In this document: positions 10,986 to 21,850 of the stretch, in pieces | Position numbering within the stretch: the first letter of the stretch is position 1 | Layout of the letters: the number at the start of each line of letters is the position of its first letter | Translations under genes and position numbers: made by a program | Assembly: GCA_023374025.1 (NCBI GenBank) | Contig: SIJG01000011.1 | Span: 1,172,946 to 1,236,945 of the forward strand | Source of the DNA: Heterodera schachtii | Lineage: Eukaryota > Nematoda > Chromadorea > Rhabditida > Heteroderidae | Reading direction: 5' to 3' | DNA: 64,000 nt | Notes under the pieces: generated by a model | What the model was told of the DNA's origin: nothing | What the model saw: the letters and a program-made list of their open reading frames with translations, nothing else | Database searches by the model: none

Positions 10986-11951
10986 AACCCTTGGGAGCAT
11001 GTTTTTATGACTTTAGAAAACAAAAAAAAAAATCTTCAAAAAGGGGGGCTACCATCGTAACTATTCTTTGGGGGGGGGGGGGGGGCTGAAGTCAAAAATT
11101 CGATTTTTAGTGGTGTATTTTTCTTTTTTAAGTCGATTTTTAGGGGTGTATTTTTGTTTTTTGAAATCCCGAATTTTGGGGTGTATTTTACAAAACTTTT
11201 CGCCGTTTTTTCGCCAAAAATTACTATTTTTTGCCATTTTGGCCTCCATTTTTCAAAAATGGTAAAATGGGGGTCCGGCAGTGCCGATAGGCGCCGCCAG
11301 GAAAATTTTTTTGAGTATTTTAATGCAATTTTGTTAAGAAAATTGCTTAAAATTTCAAAAAATTTACTAAAAATTTGGAAAACGGCGGAATTTTATTTAA
11401 AAAAATGAAAGAAAGCACACAAACAAAATAAAGCAAAAACAAACTGAACTGAATCAAATGGGACGAAACCCAACTCGTACTATTATGTAGTAAATATAGA
11501 AACAGAAAAAAGCGAGACAGCGTTAAGTCATCAGAGAACAGAGAAAAAAAGATACTCTAAAATAGTACGAGTTGGGTTTTTACCAATCAAATGTTTAAAG
11601 AAGGAACGAATTGCGAAGTTGGCAAAAACAGTCGCGGTAATAAAAATTAATATAAATTTCGGCAGATTTTCGTTTGCCCTAAAACATCAGTGACATCGAC
11701 ACATGGAACTGATACTGTTATGGAAATTCAAGAGGACAGGGTGGGAGGATTGTAGGGCAAATTCGGGAATGGTCCAACTCTCGCATTCACAGAAATTTGG
11801 AATTTATTTCTGTAACTCACAGGCACAAATCCATTTTGATTAATGATAAATTCCAACGGGAAATTTATATTTATTGAGCACGTCAAAACAGAATTTCATC
11901 TTCCAATTTTACATTTCAAATGATCGATCATTTCTCAACAATTCATTTCAT
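10986..11951. other. Repeat-rich gene-free stretch
   Basis: It contains a run of G at about 11070-11087, one copy of the GGCGCC palindrome repeat (11273-11301), and a short hairpin with AACCCAACTCGTACTATT arms at about 11468 and 11561. The right end is copy D 3' flank. No gene is supported. Confidence 0.5.
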
Positions 11952-13430
11952 TCACTTCTGTTGCTGATCACTCGGACAGTTCATAAGCGTTGAGAAGCCT
12001 AAAAAATTGAAACAAATAAATTTAAATTTTTGAATAATTATTTGCTGACCCGTCCCCGATTTCGTCCTCACGATTAATTGCAATGCTAATTTGATTCCGC
12101 TGATCATAAATTTGCCAATCAATCGCTTTTTCATTGGTCAGATCAAAGGGCACAATGAAGTCGGCAAAAGGCGAACGATAAAACCAAACGACGACAATAT
12201 GCCGGGAGATGAAGCCGAGGCAAAAGCCTAAAATAGGGGGAAATTGATTAAGACACAGTAAATGAATGACACTTTTCAGTTGGGTAAAGGGCACGAAACC
12301 CAAAGATTGGCACTTTTATCGTTTAGATGGTCCATTGAGTACCCAATGAAAAATCAAAGGGGGAGGAAGCTTTTGGGTTTTAATTAAGGCGAATAATAAT
12401 TATTTTGTCAGCGAATAAAAAAGACTCTAAAATGCCAAATAAGTCAATTCGAAATCACCGCTTTGAAATCATCAATTTTCGACGACAAAATGTCATCATC
12501 CATGACCAATGCGCATTTGAACACCTTTGGCACATCGTTTTGAAGCGGCGTGAAAAGCCATTTGGCCACCGCTTGTCCATCCGACGCATTGGCACTGTGA
12601 TGTTTTTTCCGAGCATTGGCCAAATGTTGTGCAAAATGAACTCCAAAATGCGATCATTGTCCGTGTTAGGGATGGGATTCTTAGTTTTTTAACTATTTTT
12701 TCTGCGGCTTTAACTCGACGAGAAATGCACGAAAAACACATTATTTTTCGAAAATTTTTCGTTTTTAGCGCCACTATTCATCACTAGGAATCACTATTTT
12801 GGAGCTTTGCCACTAAAAAAAACTATTTTGGAAGTTGGCCACTAAAATAGTTTTTTGCCACTATTCTGGCGTTTCGTCACTAGTTTTGCCACTATTTTGG
12901 CATTTTTTTGAAAAATTCCCAAAAAACCAATAAAAACGGAAAATACACCACTAAGAATCGACCTAACAATTTACAAAAATACACCCCTAAGAATTGGAAA
13001 ATTTTATCAAAAATTCTTCCCCAAATTTTTTTTCTTGCTCAATATTCGCTAAGAAAATATTTGAATAAAAATGTACCTCATTTGTAACTGCAACCAGTGA
13101 ATAAAATTGTTTGCCTTAATTTTAAATATTTTCAAATTAAAAAAGGCTATTTAAAAATTACACCCCTAAATTTGGAACTTTTTCGCCACTATTTTTGCCA
13201 CTATTTTGGCATTTTTTTGTCACTATTTAGTTAATTATTTTGGGATTTTTTATCACTAAAAATCCCATCCCTACATATAAGTACCCGACTTTCTTTGGCA
13301 ACGGCTTTTCCGGAATTGGCACTGGTTTTTGATAGCAATTGAAAATTTCCATTTCCTTCGTGCCATTCTTTGCAATTCCAACAGTCGGCGGAAATGAAAC
13401 TGAAAAAAAGGAAAACAAAAATTAAAATCG
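11952..13430 (-). pseudogene. Family 1 copy D, heavily degraded and transposon-split
   Basis: Recognisable pieces in order on the minus strand are exon 2 tail (NGTKEMEIFN, at about 13400-13270), exon 3 pieces (MEFILHNIWPMLGKNI joined to a frameshifted SDGQ region, about 12650-12440), exon 4 (SRHIVVVWF..., with the central TREQLTLKR...ARDESKW block deleted, about 12230-12050) and exon 5 (PSDQQQK in a shifted frame). An inverted-repeat element (12666-13275) separates exons 2 and 3. It is clearly dead. Confidence 0.8.
12666..13275. mobile_element. GGGATGGGATT-ended MITE in copy D
   Basis: The ends are GGGATGGGATTCTTAGT and the inverse of GGGATGGGATTTTTAGT, with TA on both outer sides, compatible with a TA target site as in Tc1/mariner elements. 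The interior repeats CCACTATTTTGGC-like units in both orientations. Another element with GGGATGGGATTTTTA ends lies at 58689-58983. Confidence 0.65.
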
Positions 13431-13439
13431 AAATTCAAA

Positions 13440-14204
13440 ATTGGCATTTTTTTTGGCTAACTTTTTCTTTGCAAACCAAATCCAACATTCTTAGTATCAT
13501 TCGAAAGCCTTAAGTGTCCCCTATTAGCCTGCAAAATTTCGAAAAATTTCGTTAAGGTCCAAAAAAGTTATGGCCAGAAGAATTTAAATAACCAAATTTT
13601 CCAACAATTTTGGCTCAAACTTTTTTAAACTGAACAAAATTTTTGGAATTTTTGAAGGGCTCGAATGATAACAAGAACGTTGGATTTGGCTGACAAAAAA
13701 AAAAACCAGGCTCATTCTTTGACTTAATGATAAAGTCAGTAGTCACTGTTCCTTCAATAAATGGGTTTTAAGTACCATTTATGAAACGAGGTTCACCCGT
13801 TTCTTTGTCCCCCGCCCCCCTTTTTAAAAAATTTCTTTTTCTGAAATGTTAATAACAATTTCACGATCACCAAAGTGTTCGCTAAACAAATTCAGTGAAT
13901 GTTGTATTTATTTTGTTGCATAAATGTAATTTTTTTTTTGTGGAAAAAAACTATTTTCGATGTTTGTTCGAAACCGGGTTCGGCATTCGAAATTGTCTAA
14001 AATGTAAAAGTGTGAACTTATTTTACTAATTTTTGTTTAAAAAACAGGAATTCCTCGCCGACCCAATGCGGGGACAAAATACTGCATTTATCATTGTGGG
14101 ATAACATAAATCCATGTTGATCAGTCCAACAACAAAAAAATTTATGAGCACTTCAATAATTCCATAATTCAATTTGATCGATCACTTCTTAACAATTCAT
14201 TCAT
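13440..14204. other. Gene-free stretch with a small hairpin element
   Basis: Inverted copies of AAATCCAACATTCTTAGTAT at about 13476 and 13660-13690 delimit a putative element of about 215 bp. The rest is low-complexity sequence and copy E 3' flank. Confidence 0.45.
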
Positions 14205-15859
14205 TCACTTCTGTTGCTGATCACTTGGACCAGGAGTTTCGTCGAGAAGCCTAAAAATTGAAAAACAATATAAATTTCAATTTAATAAGCATTCATTCAC
14301 TGACCCGTCGCCGATCTGATCCTCGCCATAAATATCAATGTGAATTCGATTCAACGGATCACAAATATGCCAGCCAATCGCCTCCTTCTCCCATTTTGCC
14401 CATTTGCTTTCGTCTCGCTCAATTGGACAACGGATCAGCAGAAAACGACGGTAATGGTTGTTAGTCCTTTTGAATGCCAATTGTTCCCCCGTCAATTCGT
14501 TGGTCAGAGGATCAAAGGGCGGCACCAGAATGGGATTAACAAAAGACCAATGAAACCAAATTACAACAATGAAATTGACAGGAGATGAAGCATTGGCAAA
14601 AGCCTGAAAAGTGAAGAATTGATGAAGAAATACGGAATGATAAATGAATGTCAGTATTTGGTTTGGGGAGGGCGGCACGAAAAACCAAAGATGGCACTTT
14701 ACAGTTTATTCTTAGATGGTCCGTTGGATGCCCAATGAAAAGCCAAAAGGGAGGAGAAACTTTGGATTCAAAAATTGGGCGAATAACAACATTTAGTCAG
14801 ATCAGTGAATTCCAAAAAATCGTAAATGCCAAATATATCAATTAGTAGTAAGCACCGCTCTGAACGCTTGAATCCTCGACGTCAAATTCCAATCATCTCT
14901 GCTTAACAGAAATCTCAACACCTTTGGCACGTTGTTTTGATATGGAGTGCAAAGCCATTTGGGCATCGCTTGTCCATCCGATGCCATGGCACTGTCATCG
15001 GCCGGAAATTCGGTGAAAAGATCGTCGTCATCAGCAAAGAATTTTACAAAACGAAGTGATGGACATTCGTTGAGAATTGACGGCGCAAAATGTCGCAAAT
15101 GGCGGAAAGTTGAGGCGAACATTTCAATGCCATGAATGTTTTTGTCCGAGCATTGGCCAAATTTTGCGCAAAATAAACTCCGAAATGCGATCATTGGTCG
15201 TATATATGTTCAAATTAATGGGACAGAATGAGGCAAAAAGTTGGCGAAAACGTTGAAGAAAAGCGATGACATTTTGGTCCATGTATCTGTGAAAATGGGA
15301 AATGGTGGACTCATTTACATTTGAAAACAATTATATAATTCATCCATTTTACCCTATTGAAATGGCTTCGAATCCGACGACTCTCTTTGGCAACGGCTTT
15401 TGCGGAATTGCCACCTCTTCTCCAGCGTAATTGACGATTTTCATTTGCTTTGTGCCATTTTCTCCAATTTTTCGCAAAATTTCAATCGATTTCAGCGCCC
15501 ATTTGCGCGTTTTGAAGTGTTCGTCCACGTAAATGTCAAAACGGTGGCTGATGAACGCAATTCCGAGGCCAAGTTGTGAAGGCGTAATCAAATCGAAGAC
15601 ACAAAGCCAACAGTCGGCGGAGATAAAACTGAAAAATTAAATTCATAATTTTGATTTATTTTTAAATTTTTTGCTTTTTTTACATTTTCTTTTTGTGATG
15701 TCCTCGTGGTTTTGATGGTTTTTTGTAGTGGTCCCAATAAATCCAAAGAATGGCACAACCGCCGACAAACATTGGCACACCGAACAGACTAAAAAAATGG
15801 GAAGGAAAAGGGTAAAAGTTGTAATGCGAAACACTTTACAAAGTCATTTTTGAAGGCAT
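14205..15859 (-). pseudogene. Family 1 copy E, membrane-anchor type, one frameshift
   Basis: Minus-strand exons are 15859-15840, 15788-15684, 15628-15353, 15286-14856, 14603-14305 and 14250-14205. The anchor exon reads LFGVPMFVGGCAILWIYWD and is 18 nt longer than in other copies. All splice sites are present. The only lesion is one extra A near 15137 (GGACAAAAACATTC where copy K has GGACAAAACATTC), which stops the frame after IWPMLGQKHSWH. A single-base change in an A-run could also be a sequence error; without it the gene would be open. Confidence 0.7.
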
Positions 15860-15953
15860 TGTCGAAGAGAACAATTAAGAGAGAGAGACGAAAACAAATA
15901 AATAGCGAATGGAATAATAGTAATAATGAAGAATTGCTGAGGAAGAGCAACCA

Positions 15954-15961
15954 CTTTTATA
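15954..15961 (-). promoter_or_regulatory. TATA box of copy E
   Basis: On the minus strand this reads TATAAAAG followed by TGGTTGCTCTTCC, the same block as upstream of copies A, I, L and N, about 95 bp before the start codon. Confidence 0.6.
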
Positions 15962-16424
15962 CAAATTTTTGGCTATAACTTTTTTAAGTGGCATTTTTTG
16001 TGCCACTCCAATAAACCAAAAAAGCTTAGATGGCGTCGATTCGAATTCACACCTTGATTTTTAGACTTAACTCATTAAGAGATTTCGAATGACACCAAAT
16101 TTGTCTGTGTTTGACAGCCATTTAAGTAGGGAACAGCAAAATGATCGAACCCACCGTTCTTTTGTCAATGTCCAATTAGGGTTAATAAACAAATTGATGG
16201 GCCAAAATTTTCGTATGAAACAAAGCCCGGAGAGATAAAACTAAGATTTTTTAACTCCAAAAATAAGATTTTCGCATTTATTTTTCAAAAAATCACTAAA
16301 TTAACATAATTGCATAGCACAAATCCGTATTGATCATTCCAACAAAAAAGAACAAAATTTATGAGCACTTTAATAATTCCATAATTCAAATTGATTTATC
16401 ACTTCTCAATAATTCATCATTCAT
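15962..16424. other. Intergenic, no gene
   Basis: This is upstream sequence of copy E and conserved 3' flank of copy F (ATGAGCACTTTAATAATTCC). Nothing else is recognised. Confidence 0.4.
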
Positions 16425-18347
16425 TCACTTCTGCTGCTGATCAATTGGGCCGGGAGTTGCGTCGAGAAGACTAAAAAACGGAAGAATAAATTTGAAATTT
16501 TGAATAATCATTCTCTGCTGACCCGTCCCCGATTTCGCCCTCATCATTAATTCGAATGTCAATTCTGTTCCAGTGCTCAATAAATTCCCAGTCAATCGCT
16601 TCCTTTTCCCATTTTGTCCATTTGCTTTCGTCTCGCGCAATTGGACAACGGACGAACAGAAAACGATTGAAGTCAGTTCTTTTCAACACCAATTGTTCTC
16701 GAGTCGATTCGTTGGTCTGATCAAATGGCAAAACGGAGAGATGAAAAGAAGAACGAAACGAAAAGGCAACAGTGAAATTGACGGGAGATGAAGCCGAGGC
16801 AAAACCCTAAAATATGGAAAATTAAAAATCTTTTTGTTAATGACAAGCACCGCTTTAAATGTTGCAATATTCGACGACCATTTACCATCATCCATGTCCA
16901 ACCAGCACTTCAACACCTTTGGCACATTGTCCGGACGGGGAGTGAAAAGCCATTTTGTCACCGCTTGTCCATCCGATGCCGCGGCACTGTCATCGCATGG
17001 AAATTCGATGAAGAAGCCATATGAAGGTAAAAGTCGGGAACATTGGTCCCATAAAAAAAAGGACAAAAATGCTCATTTTAAGCGATTCTGAGTAGTACTC
17101 TGGGGTTTTCGAGGTCGCTGATCACGATTATGATATTTATTTCGACCAATTTCGAACCCCGAACCCGAATTCGAACAAAAAGTCGAAACTGAAAATTTAA
17201 AAAATTCTCACTTTTGTTCCTAAATTGACCCAAAACAATCTAAATTTAGTCATAAATCATTGCAACACCAAAACATGATCATTCTATACAGATACGAACA
17301 TAAAAAATGAAATTCAAAAATTTGGACTTTCGACTTTTTGTTCGAATTCGATTCCGGGGTAGAAATTGTTCAAAAAGAATGTCAGATTAGTGATTAGCAA
17401 CTCAGAAAAGCCCACAAAACATGCTTTCACGACTTTTTTGAACAAACTTTTCGTCCAAAAAAGCGGGGACCACTTGCAGTAATTGTTCGAATTCGGGTTA
17501 GGTGTTCGAAATTGGTCGAAATAAATATCATAATCGTGATCAGCGACCTCGAAAACCCCAGAGTACTACTCAGAATCGCTTAAAATGAGCATTTTTGTCC
17601 TTTTTTTTATGGGACCAATGTTCCCGACTTTTACCCCATATGAATAGGTATTGATAACGCAAAGCGATGGACAATCGTCGAGAATTGATGGCACAAAATG
17701 TCGCAAACGGCGGAAAGTTCTGACGGACAATTTAATGCCATGAATGTTTTTGTTGAGGATTGGCCAAATGCTGCGCAAAATGAACTCCATAATGCGGTTA
17801 CTGTCCGTCTCCATGAACAAATAAATTGGACAGAATGAGTCGAAAAGTTGGCGAAAACGGCGGAGAAAAGCGAGGGCATTTTGGTCGATGAAACTAAAAA
17901 TGAATGGGGAAATGATGTATGTATTAATCTTTACATAATCGGAAACTTTACGTGATGAAGATCAATTTGAATCCGATGACTTTGCGTGGCAATTGAATTT
18001 GCGGAATTGGCAATATTTTCCAATTGAAATTGACAATTTCCATTTCCTTCGTGCCATTCTCCCCGATTTTGCTTTGAATTCGAATATGTTCCAATGTCCT
18101 TTTTCGAGTTTTGAAGTGTTCGTCGACGTAATAGTCAAATCGGTGGCTGAACAGTGCAATTCCGAGGCCAAGTTGACGCGGGGGGAGCAAATCGAACACA
18201 CAAAGCCAACAATCGGCGGAAATGAAACTGAAAAAAAGGAAAACAAAATTTAAAATTTAAAATTGAAATTGAAAATTGGAATTTTTAATTTTAGTTTTAC
18301 TTTGCTTTTGCCATTTTTTCCTCCGCTTCTTTTCGGCGGTCTGACAT
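16425..18347 (-). pseudogene. Family 1 copy F, interrupted by a recent transposon
   Basis: Minus-strand exons are 18347-18301, 18227-17952, 17893-16851 (interrupted), 16806-16523 and 16470-16425. The leader is MSDRRKEAEEKMAKA. Exon 3 is split by a 610-bp element (17026-17635) with a 9-bp target duplication. Leaving out the element and one copy of the duplication, exon 3 stays in phase and the exon lengths sum to a 358-residue frame. No other lesion is visible. This is a gene knocked out by one insertion. The interrupted product would stop shortly inside the element. Confidence 0.8.
17026..17635. mobile_element. Mutator-like long-TIR MITE inside an exon
   Basis: Both ends are GGTAAAAGTCGGGAACATTG and continue as identical inverted repeats for about 125 bp or more. 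The flanks are the exact 9-bp duplication CCATATGAA (17017-17025 and 17636-17644). Long TIRs with 9-bp duplications are the pattern of Mutator-like elements. No transposase is encoded. The identical arms point to recent activity. Confidence 0.88.
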
Positions 18348-19309
18348 TCTGTTGAAAGTAAATTATTAAGACAATTTTCGACTGATTTAAATTAATTAGT
18401 AAAATTTATTAAATTACATGAAATACGCAGGTGCCTTTTTTCAAAAGATAACAATTTTTGAATCTGTTTTACCCAAAAGCTAAAAATCTGTGAAAAACAA
18501 TAGATTCATTTTTAGTAATTGATTCACTATTTAACGGATTGAATTTTTGATTTTGCAAAAGTGTCATGGTAAAAGTTAATTCGAAAATATGGCAAAATTT
18601 GAATGGAAATGGAAAACTGAGTTTTGCTGATGATTAAAAAAATGTTGACAGAATGATTTTGTCAAAAAAAAAAAACTGAAAAAACTGTAGAAAATCCACG
18701 GTTTTTTATACAAATTTCAAAAACAAATGAATGAAATGAGTTCGACCGCACTATTATATGCATTTCTCAACAAAAATTTGGTCGATTTTGACAAAACTTA
18801 TTTAATAGGCTTATAAATTGTATAATTTTGCATAAATTTTTCTGCGCATTTGCCATGATGAAAGAAAGGGACTCAAAAAGAGATTTCAACGTTAAAATTC
18901 TTTGATTTGGTGAAGGCTTTTAGTGCATATAAATGCATATTTTACATGGAAATAAATCGCGAAAAAAATCAAAGGCAAAAATAGAGACGGAGGTTAACCA
19001 GCAGAAGAGGGTTCAAAGGCTTTTATCTGCAGCCAAACTTTCTTTGTATCAAATAAAAAATTGAATTTTATGTTCTTTTTCTTCTTCGTTTTTGGCAATG
19101 GATAACTGAGTCCCGATTAAAAATGGACACTTCAGTACCTTCGTTTTCGGAAATCTTTCAGGAAATCGCTAAATTTATCATAATGATTTACACAGACATA
19201 GGTTGATTGATCATTTCAACAACAATAACAAAAAAAGGGACAATTTTCATGAGCACGTCAATAATTAAATAATTCAAATTGACCGATCACTTCTCAACAA
19301 TTCATTCAT
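18348..19309. other. Duplicated 5' flank of copy F, no gene
   Basis: Positions 18440-18900 are highly similar to 28430-29150 and partly to 20680-20990 (shared landmarks GTGTCATGGTAAAAGTTAAT and ATGCATTTCTCAACAAAAAT). The upstream sequence was therefore duplicated together with the genes. The block at 18880-18960 (AGTGCATATAAATGCATATT) belongs to a dispersed repeat also seen at 26280-26850 and 50560-50640. Confidence 0.55.
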
Positions 19310-20590
19310 TCACTTCTGCTGCTGATCACTTGGGCCGGGAATTTCGTCGAGAAGCCTAAAATCGAAAAGAAAAACTATAAATTTGAATTTTTGAAAAATC
19401 ATTCGCTTACCCGTCGCCGATATTGTTCTCATTATAAATGTGAATGCCAATTTTGTTCCACTGATCATCAGAAAATTCATAGCCAATCGCTTCTTTTTCC
19501 CATTTGTCCGTGTCGCGCACAATTGGACAACGGATCAGAAGAAAACGGTCGATATCGTTCATCCTTTTCAATGTCAATTGTTCCTGAGTCAATTCGTTGG
19601 TAAAATCAAAAAGCACCACGGAGGCAGCAAAAAACGACGGAAAACAAATGACAGCGATGAAATTGACGGGAGATGAAGCCGAGGCAAATGCCTGAAATAT
19701 GAACATTTAAAAATTAATTGATTGTTGGAAAGCACCGTCTTGAAGGCTGCAATATTCGTGGTCCAAATGCTCATCATCGGATTAAACAAGCAGATCAACA
19801 CCTTTGGCACATTGTTTTGAAGCGGAGTGAAAAGCCATTTGGCCAATGCTTGTCCATCCGACGCATTGGCACTGTCATCGTATGGCAATCCGATGAAGAA
19901 ATCATTGGCATCATAGAAAGTTACAATGCGAAGTGATGGACATTTGTTGAGAAATGACGGGACAAATTGTCGCAAACGGTGGAAAGTATCCGTCATCAAA
20001 AACATCGCACAAATGTTTTTCGAGAACATTGGCCAAATGTTGCGCAAACTGAACTCCAAAGTGCGGACATTACGTGTCGATGGCCAAATTAATTGGACAG
20101 GCGGCGAAAAGATGGCAAAAACGGTTGAGAAAAACGATGACATTGCGGTCGATGTACCTAAAAAAGAATTGGGAAAAGTTGCCTAATTTTAGCATCAATT
20201 TTACTGGATGATGATTCGTTTGAATCCGATGATTTTCTTTGGCAGCGATTTTTGCGGAATTGGCAACGATTTTTCATCGTAATTGACAATTTCCATTTCC
20301 TGTGTGCCATCCGCTTCAAATTTGGGCCGAAATCGAATAAATGCCAAAGTCCATTTGCGCGTTTTGAAGTGTTCGCTGACGTAAATGTCAAATCGGTGGC
20401 TGAACAGTGCAATTCCGAGGCCAAGTTGACGCGGGGGGAGCAAATCGAACACACAAAGCCAACAATCGGCGGAGATGAAGCTGAAAAAAAAGGAAAAACA
20501 AAATTTAAAATTGAAATTGTTGGAAATTGGCATTTTAATTTTACATTGCTTTGCCATCTTTTCCTCTCCTTCTTTTCGGCGGTCTGACAT
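19310..20590 (-). pseudogene. Family 1 copy G, frameshifted; leader intron readable
   Basis: Minus-strand exons are 20590-20545, 20480-20205, 20157-19736, 19691-19411 and 19355-19310. The leader exon is 46 nt instead of 47 (MAKQ instead of MAKA), so normal splicing would break the frame. The 64-nt intron contains no stop and restores it if retained. Exon 3 has a 2-nt deletion near 20070 (ACACGTAATG), giving a stop in the SDRIL motif region. Exon 4 lacks the ESKWTKWEE codons but stays in frame. The exon 3 lesion makes it a likely pseudogene. Confidence 0.7.
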
Positions 20591-21044
20591 TTTGTTGAAA
20601 GTAAATTATTAAGATAATTTTCGACGGATTTAAATTAGCTTAGTAAAATTGACAAAATTTATGTGAAATAAGCAGATGTCTTTTTCAAAAAAAAAAAAAA
20701 ATTTTTGAATATGTTTAAAACAATAGATTCATTTTTTAGTTCGTTCATTTGCGAAAAATGCCATGGAAAAATTTAATTAGAAGAAAATATGGCCAAATTT
20801 TTAATGGAAATGGAAAACTTAGTTTTGCTGATGATTAAAATTATTGACAGAATGATTTTGTACAAAAAATAAAACTGAAAAACTGCCGAAAATTACGGTT
20901 TTTTTATACAAATTTCAAAAACAAATGAATGAAATGAGCTCGACCGCACTATTATATGCATTTCTCAACAAAAATTTGGTCGATAAAAGGCAATTGCGCC
21001 CCTAATTTGCATTTTTATCATTGTTTTGAGTCGTCCGTTTTAAA
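20591..21044. other. Duplicated 5' flank of copy G
   Basis: It is similar to the upstream regions at 18440-18800 and 28430-28750, ending at AAAATTTGGTCGAT. No gene is present. Confidence 0.45.
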
Positions 21045-21660
21045 TCAATTCCCACTTTTTTGAGTTTGGGACCTAACAACCATGACATTGTGTGATTTTG
21101 GGTTTTTGGGGCGCTTGAGGAGAGGGTAAAAAATCCCCTCCCAGCCATGCTTAGAGCAGTATAAATTTTTAAAATTATGATCGGTATGGATTAATTTTCT
21201 ATTTCTGCGTTCGGGAAAAGGGCATTTGGTTGATTTGGTGTTTGGCTCAGATGGGAAATCGCATTTTTTAAACAAATTCCATGTTTTTCTCTAAAAATTT
21301 CGACCACAAATCGTGCACCTTTCTTTTTTTTTAATCTGTTTCTGAGTGCCACCATTTCGGTTGGCTTTATAATTTTGTGGCATTTCGTTGGCCATGCTGC
21401 TGCTGGTGGCAACGGGCACTTCGAGTTGGAGAATTCGGGCACTCATGAACGGTTGACGGGTCGGAGAATTGGGGAAGATGACCAAATTTTTGGTTGAACG
21501 GTGTACAATCGTTGCCCAACTGAGGGACGAATGGAAATGAATTGGGTAGGAAAAAAGCATGGAAAATGACGGATGGATGAAGAAGCATTGGGTGTTGGAA
21601 AGTGCTCGCTTTTGGCACTCCTTTCGTTAATGGATTTATTTGGATCAATTTGACGCATAA
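21045..21660 (-). pseudogene. Fragment of an unrelated gene, function unknown
   Basis: The minus strand reads FMRQIDPNKSINERSAKSEH from about 21645. Coding-like stretches then continue in changing frames and end in a piece with ERCTICG near 21310. The first part recurs at 29160-29261 (FMRQIDPNKSIKEWSAKSEH) and, shorter, at about 30550-30600. Two C residues in CTIC could hint at a zinc-binding site, but there is not enough sequence to name a family. Frame changes suggest a relic captured between array copies. Confidence 0.4.
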
Positions 21661-21850
21661 ATTGGACTAAATCCTCGCACTGTTATTCGGAAATCTTTCA
21701 GGAAATCGCTAAATTTATCCTAACAATTTACACAGACATATGTAGGTTGATTGATCATTTTCAAAAACAACAAAAAAGGAACAATTTTTATGAGCACGTC
21801 AATAATTCCATAATTCAAATTGTTCGATCACTTCTCAGCAAGGCATTCAT

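Noticed and set aside
10895..11408. Overlapping frames around the G run
   Set aside because: Low-complexity sequence around repeats, no consistent frame.
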